From contig JAFQII010000203.1 in the NCBI GenBank assembly GCA_017397605.1, forward strand, positions 1 to 5,356: a stretch of DNA of 5,356 bases, read 5' to 3'. Positions 1 to 5,356 of this stretch are shown here, piece after piece. Numbering within the stretch: position 1 is the first letter of the stretch; every line of letters begins with the position of its first letter. The stretch comes from Clostridia bacterium (GTDB taxonomy: Bacteria; Bacillota; Clostridia; Oscillospirales; CAG-382). Under the pieces are notes generated by a model that was not told the DNA's origin, did no database searches, and worked only from the letters and a program-made list of their open reading frames with translations. Made by a program: the position numbers and the translations under genes.

Positions 1-312
1 ATCGGGTTCGGCTGGATGATCTTCTTTCATACCGATTTGGCACAGATTGCAGGTATTGCAAAAAATTTGATCGGTATCGGCGCTGCCTTTGCAAATTCCA
101 CGGTCGTATACGACCTGATCCGATGCGTACCGTTTTTGCTGATCTGTGCGCTCGGTTGCACGCCGCTGCCAAAAAATATGCTTGCCAAGGCATGCAATCG
201 ATTCCAAAAGCTTTCGTACATTCTTCCCATCGCGGTAACCGTTTTGTTTTTGGTTTGCATCGCCTATATGGTTGACAATACCTTTTCTCCGTTTCTGTAC
301 TACATCTTCTGA
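1..312 (+). CDS. MBOAT-family O-acyltransferase, C-terminal fragment (AlgI/DltB-like)
   Basis: Only the last 103 codons are visible; the reading frame is open to the left edge and ends at TGA 310-312. The family is polytopic membrane proteins that move an acyl group, usually acetyl, from a cytoplasmic donor toward extracytoplasmic glycans. What is seen fits the AlgI-type C-terminus: an opening GWMIFFHTDL segment, like the GWvlFRa stretch after the catalytic His region; hydrophobic segments at about visible residues 41-53 and 72-91; and a final NTFSPFLYYIF, matching the usual '..yNPFIYFRF' ending. The catalytic His lies upstream of the window. The next two genes encode AlgJ/AlgX-like proteins, the usual partners of such an MBOAT, which strengthens the call. 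The exact acceptor (exopolysaccharide, teichoic acid or other glycan) cannot be told from this fragment. Confidence 0.82.
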   Translation: MGFGWMIFFHTDLAQIAGIAKNLIGIGAAFANSTVVYDLIRCVPFLLICALGCTPLPKNMLAKACNRFQKLSYILPIAVTVLFLVCIAYMVDNTFSPFLYYIF

Positions 313-316
313 GGGA
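311..316 (+). promoter_or_regulatory. Ribosome binding site of the first DHHW gene
   Basis: GAGGGA lies 7 nt before the ATG at 324 and overlaps the TGA stop of the upstream MBOAT gene. This spacing favours ATG 324 over the in-frame TTG at 318, which lies only 1 nt beyond the motif. The overlap suggests translational coupling of the two genes. Confidence 0.7.
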
Positions 317-323
317 ATTGACT

Positions 324-1478
324 ATGCAGCATAAACTCAATTTGATAACGGTAATTTCCTTTTGCACGGTGTTGTTCTTGCTCGCGGCACTGTTTGTGAT
401 CCTGCCCGACCGTTCTTTTTCCGAGCAGGAGAACCGTTCGCTTGCCGCTTTTCCGATTCCGGATGCAGACAGCTTTTTCTCGGGAGAATACGCAAGCAGG
501 ATCAACGTGTATTTCGCTGATCAGTTTCCGTTTCGTGATTGGCTCGTCAAGCTGAAATCGACCGCAGAGCTTTTGTTTGCCAAAAACGAGAACAACGGTG
601 TGCTGTATCACCCTGACCAGCTCGCGGTGCGGGATTTTAACACATACAAGTCCCGCTTGCACATTGCCGAGGATACCGACCGCATCTACCTCGATACCGT
701 ACGCGCACAGCTGGAATTGTATGATACGTTTGCGCAAAGCCTTGACGTGCCGCTGGTGACGGTTTTGCCACCGCGAACGATTGATGTGACAGAGTCCCTT
801 TACAGCTACGACAGACCGGACGGAGATGCCGTCTTTGAGCTTATGAGCGGCTGTCTGTCCGACAAATGCGGGTATATTGATACGCTTTCCTTGATTCGGG
901 ATTGTTTTGACAGAGACGAATATGTGATGTATCGTACCGATCACCACTGGACAACCTACGGTGCATATCTGGTGTATTGCGAGATCATGAAACAACTCGG
1001 CAAAGAGTCGTCCGTTATTCCGTATGATTCTTTTGAGATTGAGTGTATCAATGATTTCTCCGGTACAACCGCTTCACGTGCAAATTTCCCTTCTTACCGC
1101 AAGGACACACTCGAAATCTGGCATTTGCCCGACGACGAGGAGTATTCCGTTGTCACCGACGGCGTTGAGTTGGGCGGATTCTACTCGACGGATTATTTGT
1201 CAACCGGAGATAAATATTCTGTGTTTTTGGACGGGACGCATCAGTTGACAGAGATCAAAAAGATAGGCGAGAACAGAGAAACGCTTTTGATCGCCAAAGA
1301 CTCCTTTGCAAACTGTCTGATCCCGTTTCTTGCACGCGAGTACGATATCGTCGCCGTCAACCTTCACACTTATACAGGTGTTTCTCCCCTGGCAGAGCAA
1401 TATCATGCGGCGGCTGTACTTGTGGTGTATAACACCGAAAATATCATCACGACGCCCGACCTGGGCAATCTCAAGTAA
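324..1478 (+). CDS. DHHW-family membrane-anchored SGNH protein (AlgJ/AlgX-like)
   Basis: This 384-residue protein is predicted to sit outside the membrane on one N-terminal helix (about residues 7-27, no lipobox). A family-typical stretch follows: SEQENRSLAAFP (33-44), then DQFPFRD (67-73), as in DHHW proteins that start '..s..ENR.La..P'. The DHHW motif is at residues 206-209 (bases 939-950). The KDSFAN segment carries Ser327, the expected nucleophile. By analogy with AlgJ and AlgX, Asp206, His208 and Ser327 would form the SGNH triad used for O-acetyl transfer or hydrolysis. The start is ATG 324, supported by GAGGGA 7 nt upstream. The gene follows the MBOAT gene after 11 nt and is followed 18 nt later by a second, divergent member of the same fold. 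Likely role: receiving acetyl from the MBOAT and modifying a cell-surface glycan; an esterase role is possible. The family call is strong; the substrate is unknown. Confidence 0.85.
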   Translation: MQHKLNLITVISFCTVLFLLAALFVILPDRSFSEQENRSLAAFPIPDADSFFSGEYASRINVYFADQFPFRDWLVKLKSTAELLFAKNENNGVLYHPDQLAVRDFNTYKSRLHIAEDTDRIYLDTVRAQLELYDTFAQSLDVPLVTVLPPRTIDVTESLYSYDRPDGDAVFELMSGCLSDKCGYIDTLSLIRDCFDRDEYVMYRTDHHWTTYGAYLVYCEIMKQLGKESSVIPYDSFEIECINDFSGTTASRANFPSYRKDTLEIWHLPDDEEYSVVTDGVELGGFYSTDYLSTGDKYSVFLDGTHQLTEIKKIGENRETLLIAKDSFANCLIPFLAREYDIVAVNLHTYTGVSPLAEQYHAAAVLVVYNTENIITTPDLGNLK

Positions 1479-1496
1479 TATTTAAGGAGAGACAAT

Positions 1497-2792
1497 ATGA
1501 AAAGATTTTCTGTACTTTTGATCGCTTTGCTTCTCTTGACTGTTGCCGTTCTGGCATCCTGTGGAGAAAACGGCCAAGATTCTTCCGCGCCGCAGGAGTC
1601 GGTTGCAGAACAGGAATCTTCCGAAGCCGAATCGGAAGACGAAGTATCGCAAACTGTCAGTGACAAAAATGCGATCAATGTCTTGTACAACCGTTTTTCC
1701 GAAAAACCGTATTTTGCAATGGTCGGCACATGCGCAGAGAATGCTGTGATCACGGCGGAATGCGACGGCGAGACCGTTGTCTCAAAGTCGTATAAGGGAT
1801 GGTTTTCCGTACGCCTCCGTTGCGACGGCAGTTCTGTCGATGTTACGCTGACACAAACCGTCGACGGGGAACAGGTCGGTGAGGCGCAAACAATCAATGC
1901 AAAACCCGGGACACCTTCTCCCGATATGTGGCCCGTTGTCACAGGCGGCGATTTTCAGTTCTTCTTTCAAAAAATGTTGCCGGATCTTCTCGGCCAAAAC
2001 GTACCATCCAAATCGGTTTATGACAATCTGACTAAACGTGTCAGCCAGCGTGTTGCACAGCTTCGCGAATACAATGCAGATGCGGATGTCATTTATCTGA
2101 TCGTACCGTCTTCCATGAGTGTGTATCCCGAGTTGGTTCCTGAAAGCTACGGTGAACCTGCCGACGAAACACGTCTTGATCTTACAATTGATGCGATCAA
2201 TGCCGGCGGAGGCGTTGCAATCGACCTCAAGGCGTTGTTTGCAGAGCATAAAGAAGACGAAATGCCGATGTATTATAAGCTGGATAGCCACTGGTCCGAC
2301 TACGGCGCTTATCTCGCGTACGTTGCGATGTTTGAGCACATTGCCAAAAAATATCCCGACGCCGCCCCCCGTTCGATCGACGAATTTGATTGGAATCCCG
2401 ATTATTATCAAAGTGGTGATATGACATATTACTTGTCTATGGCACAGAGCAGGGTAAAGGAATACGCATATTACCGTACGTTCCTCTTTGACGCGCCGTC
2501 GTCCGTCACAAATACACCGCGTTACCGCTCTGCAAAGATGCTTTGCTACAGCGATCAGGTCACAGCAGAAAACAAGATCAAAACCAACCGTGACAATCTT
2601 CCTTCTGCGATCGTTCTCCGCGATTCCTATTCCACTCAGCTGTACGACATTTTGGCAGAACGAATGGATACTACCCACTATTTGGGTATGTGGGATCTGT
2701 CATGGAAAAACAGCTTGATCCAGTCGGAAAAACCCGATTACGTCATTTACATTCTTGCCGAATGGAATCTTGATTCCGTACTCTACAATTGA
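1497..2792 (+). CDS. Lipoprotein with AlgJ/AlgX-like SGNH domain (DSHW variant)
   Basis: A 431-residue predicted lipoprotein. The signal peptide ends in lipobox LASC with Cys22, followed by a Ser/Glu/Asp-rich flexible linker (about 23-58). Residues about 72-136 alternate short hydrophobic and polar strands and may be a small beta-sandwich; no family was recognised. The SGNH-like part begins near VVTGGDFQFFF (147-157), resembling the 'vi.Gkdg.lF' start of AlgX-type domains. It continues with LIVPSSMSVYPE (201-212), DSHW at 263-266 and LRDSYST with Ser377 (bases 2625-2627). Asp263, His265 and Ser377 would be the triad. The start ATG 1497 is set by AAGGAGA at 1484-1490. The overall plan matches the preceding gene, but the sequence has diverged well beyond a recent duplication, and the anchor is a lipid rather than a helix. 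Likely role: glycan O-acetyl transfer or esterase activity at the outer face of the membrane. The family is fairly sure; the reaction is inferred. Confidence 0.8.
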   Translation: MKRFSVLLIALLLLTVAVLASCGENGQDSSAPQESVAEQESSEAESEDEVSQTVSDKNAINVLYNRFSEKPYFAMVGTCAENAVITAECDGETVVSKSYKGWFSVRLRCDGSSVDVTLTQTVDGEQVGEAQTINAKPGTPSPDMWPVVTGGDFQFFFQKMLPDLLGQNVPSKSVYDNLTKRVSQRVAQLREYNADADVIYLIVPSSMSVYPELVPESYGEPADETRLDLTIDAINAGGGVAIDLKALFAEHKEDEMPMYYKLDSHWSDYGAYLAYVAMFEHIAKKYPDAAPRSIDEFDWNPDYYQSGDMTYYLSMAQSRVKEYAYYRTFLFDAPSSVTNTPRYRSAKMLCYSDQVTAENKIKTNRDNLPSAIVLRDSYSTQLYDILAERMDTTHYLGMWDLSWKNSLIQSEKPDYVIYILAEWNLDSVLYN

Positions 2793-2797
2793 TCGGC

Positions 2798-3415
2798 ATG
2801 TGGGACAAAAAAGATGCCTTGCATGCGGTCAAAAAGCATTTTCATACCGGTGAAGCCTGCCATTTTATGACGCAGACGCATCGGCTGGCGGGTATGAAAC
2901 GAACAGAAAGCCTGTTTCTGCTTTCCGTTCTTTCTATAATCCCTCTTTCCGCTTTCTTGATCCAAAATAAAACGCCGTTGTATTGGTTGATGTTGATTGT
3001 TTTGCTTCTGATATCGGTCAAAATACTCGCACGCCGCTTGTGTAACAATCATATCATCCTGACGGATTTGGCACTTTACAGGCACACTCGCATTCGGGAA
3101 TCAAAGATTATGATCAGCAATTGGGCAAATGTTGCGTCCGTTTCGGTCAAGCGTTCGGGTCTTTTCCGCTCCGCTATTATTGTTGAAATCGTTTGCAGAA
3201 AAGAAAACCTGCAAAAACGCGTTCAGTTGCCGAAAAAACTGTTTGTGATGCGTTTCGGCAAACTCAAGCTGTCGAGAGCAAAAATCGACTTTTCGGCAAC
3301 CGAACCTGTCAAACAACGTTTTGCGATCTCGTCACCGAATGAATTTTTGCAGATCATCGGGGAAATACAATCCATGCCCGGCTATTCTTTTGAAATCCAT
3401 ACCAAAGGGGTATAA
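2798..3415 (+). CDS. Small two-helix membrane protein, possible bacterial PH-like domain
   Basis: From ATG 2798 this is a 205-residue protein. A basic, His-rich N-terminus of about 32 residues precedes two hydrophobic helices, one beginning ESLFLLSVLSIIPL and the other LYWLMLIVLLLIS. A soluble part of about 135 residues follows. After the helices, the pattern NNHIILTDLALYRHTRIR...ISNWANVASVSVKRSGLFRSAIIVEI looks like the strand order of bacterial PH (bPH/YdbT-type) domains ('y.lTd.rl....i..w..I.sv.v...g...i'). That is a resemblance only. No gene function was recognised. The start is uncertain: none of TTG 2789, ATG 2798, ATG 2867 or ATG 2894 has a good Shine-Dalgarno site. ATG 2798 lies 5 nt after the upstream stop and fits translational coupling, while 2894 would give a compact protein starting just before the first helix. 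The next gene starts 1 nt after this stop. Confidence 0.6.
   Translation: MWDKKDALHAVKKHFHTGEACHFMTQTHRLAGMKRTESLFLLSVLSIIPLSAFLIQNKTPLYWLMLIVLLLISVKILARRLCNNHIILTDLALYRHTRIRESKIMISNWANVASVSVKRSGLFRSAIIVEIVCRKENLQKRVQLPKKLFVMRFGKLKLSRAKIDFSATEPVKQRFAISSPNEFLQIIGEIQSMPGYSFEIHTKGV
3404..3410 (+). promoter_or_regulatory. Ribosome binding site of the 102-residue CxxC protein
   Basis: AAAGGGG lies inside the last codons of the membrane-protein gene, 6 nt before ATG 3417. It decides the start: the same frame stays open upstream to 3321, but that part overlaps the previous gene and has no such site. Confidence 0.7.
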
Positions 3416-3416
3416 A

Positions 3417-3725
3417 ATGAACGCGTCAAAACTACAGTCCGAGCTCAAAAAGAAAGCATATCTGCGAGGAAAATCCTTTCGGTTTGCAAGATTCGAGCCA
3501 TCGTTTCCCGATGACCACACCTTTTGCGTCTTTTGCTGGGCAAGAATCAGCATCTGGGATGAAGATCTACGTGAGGGCTACTTTGAGCCCGAGAGCCAAA
3601 GCTGGATATGCGACGTCTGTACCGAAGAATTCAAGCAGCCTTTTGAATGGAGCATCGACCGCACAAACGACAGCGCCTGGAAACGATTGATGCAGCATAA
3701 CGCAATCGACAGCACCATATTATAA
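3417..3725 (+). CDS. Hypothetical protein with two CxxC pairs (putative zinc ribbon)
   Basis: A 102-residue soluble protein that I cannot assign to a named family. It has a Lys/Arg-rich N-terminus (about 5-25), then CVFC (Cys37, Cys40) and, 24 residues later, CDVC (Cys65, Cys68). The spacing suits one structural zinc site of the ribbon type. The region between and after the pairs is rich in Trp, Asp and Glu (WARISIWDED, FEWSIDRTND). No signal peptide or membrane helix is seen, so it should be cytoplasmic. Only 1 nt separates the stop of the membrane-protein gene from this ATG, and a strong AAAGGGG site precedes it, so it is the last gene of the operon. A terminator hairpin begins 5 nt after its stop. 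A role linked to the O-acetylation genes cannot be claimed from position alone. Confidence 0.72.
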   Translation: MNASKLQSELKKKAYLRGKSFRFARFEPSFPDDHTFCVFCWARISIWDEDLREGYFEPESQSWICDVCTEEFKQPFEWSIDRTNDSAWKRLMQHNAIDSTIL

Positions 3726-3730
3726 CAAAA

Positions 3731-3759
3731 ACAGCCGCAAACTGCGGCTGTTGTTTTTT
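3731..3759 (+). terminator. Bidirectional intrinsic terminator between convergent operons
   Basis: A perfect 9-bp stem, ACAGCCGCA (3731-3739) with TGCGGCTGT (3743-3751), encloses a 3-nt AAC loop. On the plus strand it is followed by TGTTTTTT (3752-3759). On the minus strand the same hairpin is followed by TTTTGTTATA (3730-3721). It lies between the stop of the CxxC gene (3725) and the stop of recR (3777), so it can end both operons. Confidence 0.88.
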
Positions 3760-3763
3760 GTAT

Positions 3764-3787
3764 TATACTTCGGGTACTATACTTCGG
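3764..3787. repeat. Short 14-bp-period direct repeat across the recR stop
   Basis: TATACTTCGG occurs at 3764-3773 and again at 3778-3787. With flanking bases, two adjacent 14-mers match at about 12 of 14 positions. The second copy holds the last recR codons and its TAG stop; the first is non-coding. It looks like a small tandem duplication at the gene end. Confidence 0.55.
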
Positions 3788-4364
3788 TTCTGCCTTCGAT
3801 CGCTTTCAGAAGCGTTGTGTTATCGGCGTATTCCAATGTACCGCCGACGGGTAAACCGTACGCAAGGCGCGTGACCTTGATGCCCAGCGGCTTCAAAAGT
3901 CTGCCGAGATACATGGCGGTTGCCTCGCCCTCGACACTCGGATTGGTCGCAATGATTACTTCCCGAACCGAATCGTCAAGTCTTGCAAGCAGTTCCTTGA
4001 CCTTAAGCTGATCGGGACCGATGCCGTCAATAGGGGAGATCACACCGTGCAAAACATGATATTTGCCGCGGTATTCATGTAACGCTTCGATCGCCTCCAA
4101 TGCACGGTTATCCTCCACGCACATAATTACATGTTCGTCTCTCGTAAGATCGGAGCAATGGAGACAAATTTCCGTTTCGCTGTAACACTGACAAATGCTG
4201 CATAGGCGGATTGCTTTTTTGACTTCCAAAAGACTCTCTGCAAAAGCTCGCACATCATCATCGTTCATATCCAGAATATGATAGGCAAGCCGCGTCGCAC
4301 TTTTTCTGCCGATTGCGGGCAAAGAGGCAAAATGAGAAATCAATTTTTCGAGTGCCGGCGTCAT
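3777..4364 (-). CDS. recR: Recombination mediator protein RecR
   Basis: A 195-residue protein, close to the usual 197-200. RecR acts with RecF and RecO in the cytoplasm to load RecA onto gapped DNA during recombinational repair. Seen in order: an N-terminal helix-hairpin-helix region with LPAIGRKSATRLAYH (15-29); a four-Cys zinc finger with C55, C58, C67 and C70 (CSIC...CLHC); a Toprim domain starting at VIMCVED with Glu84 and carrying NPSVEGEATAMYL (141-153); and the conserved C-terminal stretch TRLAYGLPVGGTLEYAD (165-181). All key elements are present. The ATG at 4364-4362 overlaps the ybaB stop as TGATG and has no good Shine-Dalgarno site of its own, so translation is probably coupled to ybaB. 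The stop is TAG at 3779-3777, followed by the shared terminator. Confidence 0.97.
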   Translation of the reverse strand: MTPALEKLISHFASLPAIGRKSATRLAYHILDMNDDDVRAFAESLLEVKKAIRLCSICQCYSETEICLHCSDLTRDEHVIMCVEDNRALEAIEALHEYRGKYHVLHGVISPIDGIGPDQLKVKELLARLDDSVREVIIATNPSVEGEATAMYLGRLLKPLGIKVTRLAYGLPVGGTLEYADNTTLLKAIEGRTEV

Positions 4365-4711
4365 CAGAACATGCCGGGAACGTTCATCCCGCCTGCAATC
4401 TTGCTAAGCTCCTCTTCGTTGGTCGCTTTGACTTTTTTGATCGCTTCATTGACTGCGGCAACAAGAATGTCCTGCAGTGTCTCAATATCATCGGGATCTA
4501 CGATTTCGGGCTTTACAAGAATTTCGGACACTTCTTCGGTGCCGTTGATTTTAACCGTTACCATGCCGCCGCCTGCTTGAATCTCGTATTCACGCGCATC
4601 AAGCTCTGCCTGCTTCTCTGCCATTTGTTCCTGCATTTTTTGCGCCTGGCGGATCATGGAGTTCATATCGGAAGGGCCGCCGCCCATTCCCTTGGGCAAT
4701 CTGACTTTCAT
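4364..4711 (-). CDS. ybaB: YbaB/EbfC-family nucleoid-associated protein
   Basis: A 115-residue protein of the usual family length. YbaB/EbfC forms dimers that bind DNA and is usually encoded between dnaX and recR, as here. Seen: a Gly/Met-rich N-terminus (KGMGGGPSDM), a long polar helix MIRQAQKMQEQMAEKQAEL (about 19-37), the core stretch GGGMVTVKINGTEEV, then IVDPDDIETLQDILVAAVNEA and a Gly/Met-rich end (GGMNVPGMF). This matches the family closely. AGAAAGGA (4728-4721) lies 9 nt before the ATG and supports the start. The gene begins 27 nt after the dnaX stop and its own stop overlaps the recR start by 1 nt. I infer the usual role; the exact cellular function of the family is not fully settled. 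Confidence 0.95.
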   Translation of the reverse strand: MKVRLPKGMGGGPSDMNSMIRQAQKMQEQMAEKQAELDAREYEIQAGGGMVTVKINGTEEVSEILVKPEIVDPDDIETLQDILVAAVNEAIKKVKATNEEELSKIAGGMNVPGMF

Positions 4712-4738
4712 GTTGATCTATCCTTTCTGATTTAAAAA

Positions 4739-5356
4739 TTACAGTTCATCCAGAGGATCGTTTTCGACACTCTTTTGACGATCCTTAAATTCCAATGTGT
4801 ACGGTACACCGGTGACAACCTTAACGGCATCGGCAAGCAAAGAAGCGTTGCTACCCAATTGAAGCATGCTGTTGGTAAACGGATCGGCATAAATGACAAA
4901 TTTGCCGTCTTCGATCGATGCCTTAATCTTTTGTACAAACGGAAAAATGTCAGGATACACCTGCAGTTCTTCCGCAAGCTCCGCATACTGTGCAAAGGGT
5001 TGTCTGTTTGTTTGCTCATGCGGTACAAATTCTTTTTTGACAGCCTTCGGTTGCTCGGGAACTTGCTTGACAGGCTCTGCAACCGTTACAACTCCGCTTG
5101 CAAGCTGTTTCTCCAGTCGGGAGAGTCTTGCCAAAAGCGCTTTGGGGCTCTCGGAGAGGGAAGGATCGCACATACGGATCGTCGCAAACTCCAGCAAAAC
5201 TTTTTTGTCTGTGGAGTATCTGGTGATACGGCTTTGCGTATCCTCAAGCACCGAACAGAAATAGAAAAGCGTCTCAGCCGTAAAAGCAGAGGGAAAATGC
5301 TCCAACAGCCAACCTGCTTCTTTTGCAAAACGGAAACTAAGGCTCTTTTGTGAAGC
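4739..5356 (-). CDS. dnaX: DNA polymerase III subunit gamma/tau, C-terminal part
   Basis: The frame is open to the right edge and ends at TAA 4741-4739; 205 codons are visible. DnaX is the ATPase subunit of the clamp loader that puts the sliding clamp on DNA and, as tau, ties it to the replicase. The AAA+ motor is outside the window. Visible residues 1 to about 88 resemble domain III (helical collar), with FTAETLFYFCSVLEDTQ, then VLLEFATIRMCDPSL and a Leu-rich ARLSRLEKQ helix. A Pro/Lys/Val-rich linker follows (about 89-125). The end is a compact alpha/beta domain as in Firmicutes DnaX: FPFVQKIKASIEDGKFVIYADPF, then LADAVKVVTGVPYTLEF, ending DPLDEL. The order dnaX-ybaB-recR supports the call. 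An A6 run at 5038-5033 inside the linker may cause frameshifting; see the separate entry. Confidence 0.88.
   Translation of the reverse strand, partial: ASQKSLSFRFAKEAGWLLEHFPSAFTAETLFYFCSVLEDTQSRITRYSTDKKVLLEFATIRMCDPSLSESPKALLARLSRLEKQLASGVVTVAEPVKQVPEQPKAVKKEFVPHEQTNRQPFAQYAELAEELQVYPDIFPFVQKIKASIEDGKFVIYADPFTNSMLQLGSNASLLADAVKVVTGVPYTLEFKDRQKSVENDPLDEL
4981..5038 (-). other. Candidate -1 frameshift signal within dnaX
   Basis: In the linker after domain III the coding strand reads GTC AAA AAA GAA, an A6 run at 5038-5033. A -1 slip would read AGA ATT TGT ACC GCA TGA and stop at 5018-5016, giving a short gamma-like protein. Nine nt after the run, CCGCATG (5023-5017) can pair with TATGCGG (4987-4981, one G-U pair). 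Inside it, GCAAA (5015-5011) can pair with TTTGC (4996-4992). GAAGG (5048-5044) lies 5 nt upstream of the run, closer than in E. coli. The run is not the classic A AAA AAG heptamer in this frame, so function is uncertain. Confidence 0.3.

Noticed and set aside
318..323. TTG at 318 as the start of the first DHHW gene
   Set aside because: The GAGGGA site is only 1 nt before it; ATG 324 has proper 7-nt spacing.
300..995. 231-codon minus-strand frame opposite the first DHHW gene
   Set aside because: It is antisense to a gene with clear family motifs, with no start signal and no recognisable protein features.
1782..2678. 298-codon open frame on the minus strand opposite the lipoprotein gene
   Set aside because: It lies fully inside a well-supported gene on the other strand, has no ribosome binding site, and its Cys/His/Arg-rich translation has no recognisable domain. 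It is a by-product of the sense codon bias.
3321..3416. Longer version of the CxxC protein starting at 3321
   Set aside because: It would overlap the membrane-protein gene by 95 nt and has no good ribosome binding site, whereas ATG 3417 has AAAGGGG 6 nt upstream.
4732..5082. Open +1 frame within dnaX running slightly past its stop
   Set aside because: It could be entered by a +1 slip near the A6 run, but its translation is Arg/Leu/Cys-rich without a domain, while the zero frame gives a good DnaX C-terminus. I take it as a chance open frame.
4775..5353. 192-codon plus-strand frame opposite dnaX
   Set aside because: The minus strand carries convincing DnaX domain III and C-terminal sequence in a conserved gene order. 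The plus-strand translation is Cys/Arg-rich without a domain and would run into the ybaB-recR operon head-on.
1..5356. CRISPR array, insertion sequence, tRNA/rRNA, riboswitch or toxin-antitoxin locus
   Set aside because: No regularly spaced repeats, transposase-like frames, terminal inverted repeats or tRNA-like folds were seen. Genes cover nearly all of the window, and the gaps are too short for a riboswitch.

Overview
The window has mid-range GC, purine-rich Shine-Dalgarno sites (AAGGAGA, AAAGGGG), a Gram-positive-style lipoprotein with an acidic Ser/Glu-rich linker, and a dnaX-ybaB-recR block. Together these suggest a bacterium of the class Clostridia (Oscillospiraceae/Ruminococcaceae-like). 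That is inferred from protein style and gene order; no phylogenetic marker was searched.

The left two thirds (1-3725, plus strand) read as one tightly packed five-gene operon that enters from the left edge. It starts with the C-terminal part of an MBOAT-family membrane O-acyltransferase (AlgI/DltB-like). Next come two different SGNH-type proteins of the AlgJ/AlgX-like 'DHHW' family, one held by an N-terminal membrane anchor and one a lipoprotein. A small two-helix membrane protein with a possible bacterial PH-like domain follows, then a 102-residue soluble protein with two CxxC pairs. The first three genes make a plausible envelope-glycan O-acetylation set: the MBOAT carries acetyl groups across the membrane and the extracytoplasmic SGNH proteins transfer or remove them. 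The roles of the last two genes are unknown.

A hairpin at 3731-3751 with T-rich tracts on both sides separates this operon from a convergent minus-strand operon (3777-5356) and probably terminates both. Read in its own direction, the second operon is dnaX (3' part only), ybaB/ebfC and recR, a widely conserved housekeeping order for DNA replication and recombinational repair. ybaB and recR overlap in a TGATG junction.

No mobile element, CRISPR array, tRNA or rRNA was seen, and no stretch over 300 bases lacks a gene. I see no clearly new multi-gene system. The observation most worth a second look is in dnaX. An A6 run just after domain III lies 9 nt before a potential two-part stem-loop, and the -1 frame reaches a stop within six codons. 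This layout resembles the E. coli signal that makes the short gamma subunit. The pairing of two divergent DHHW-type proteins with one MBOAT is the second point of interest.
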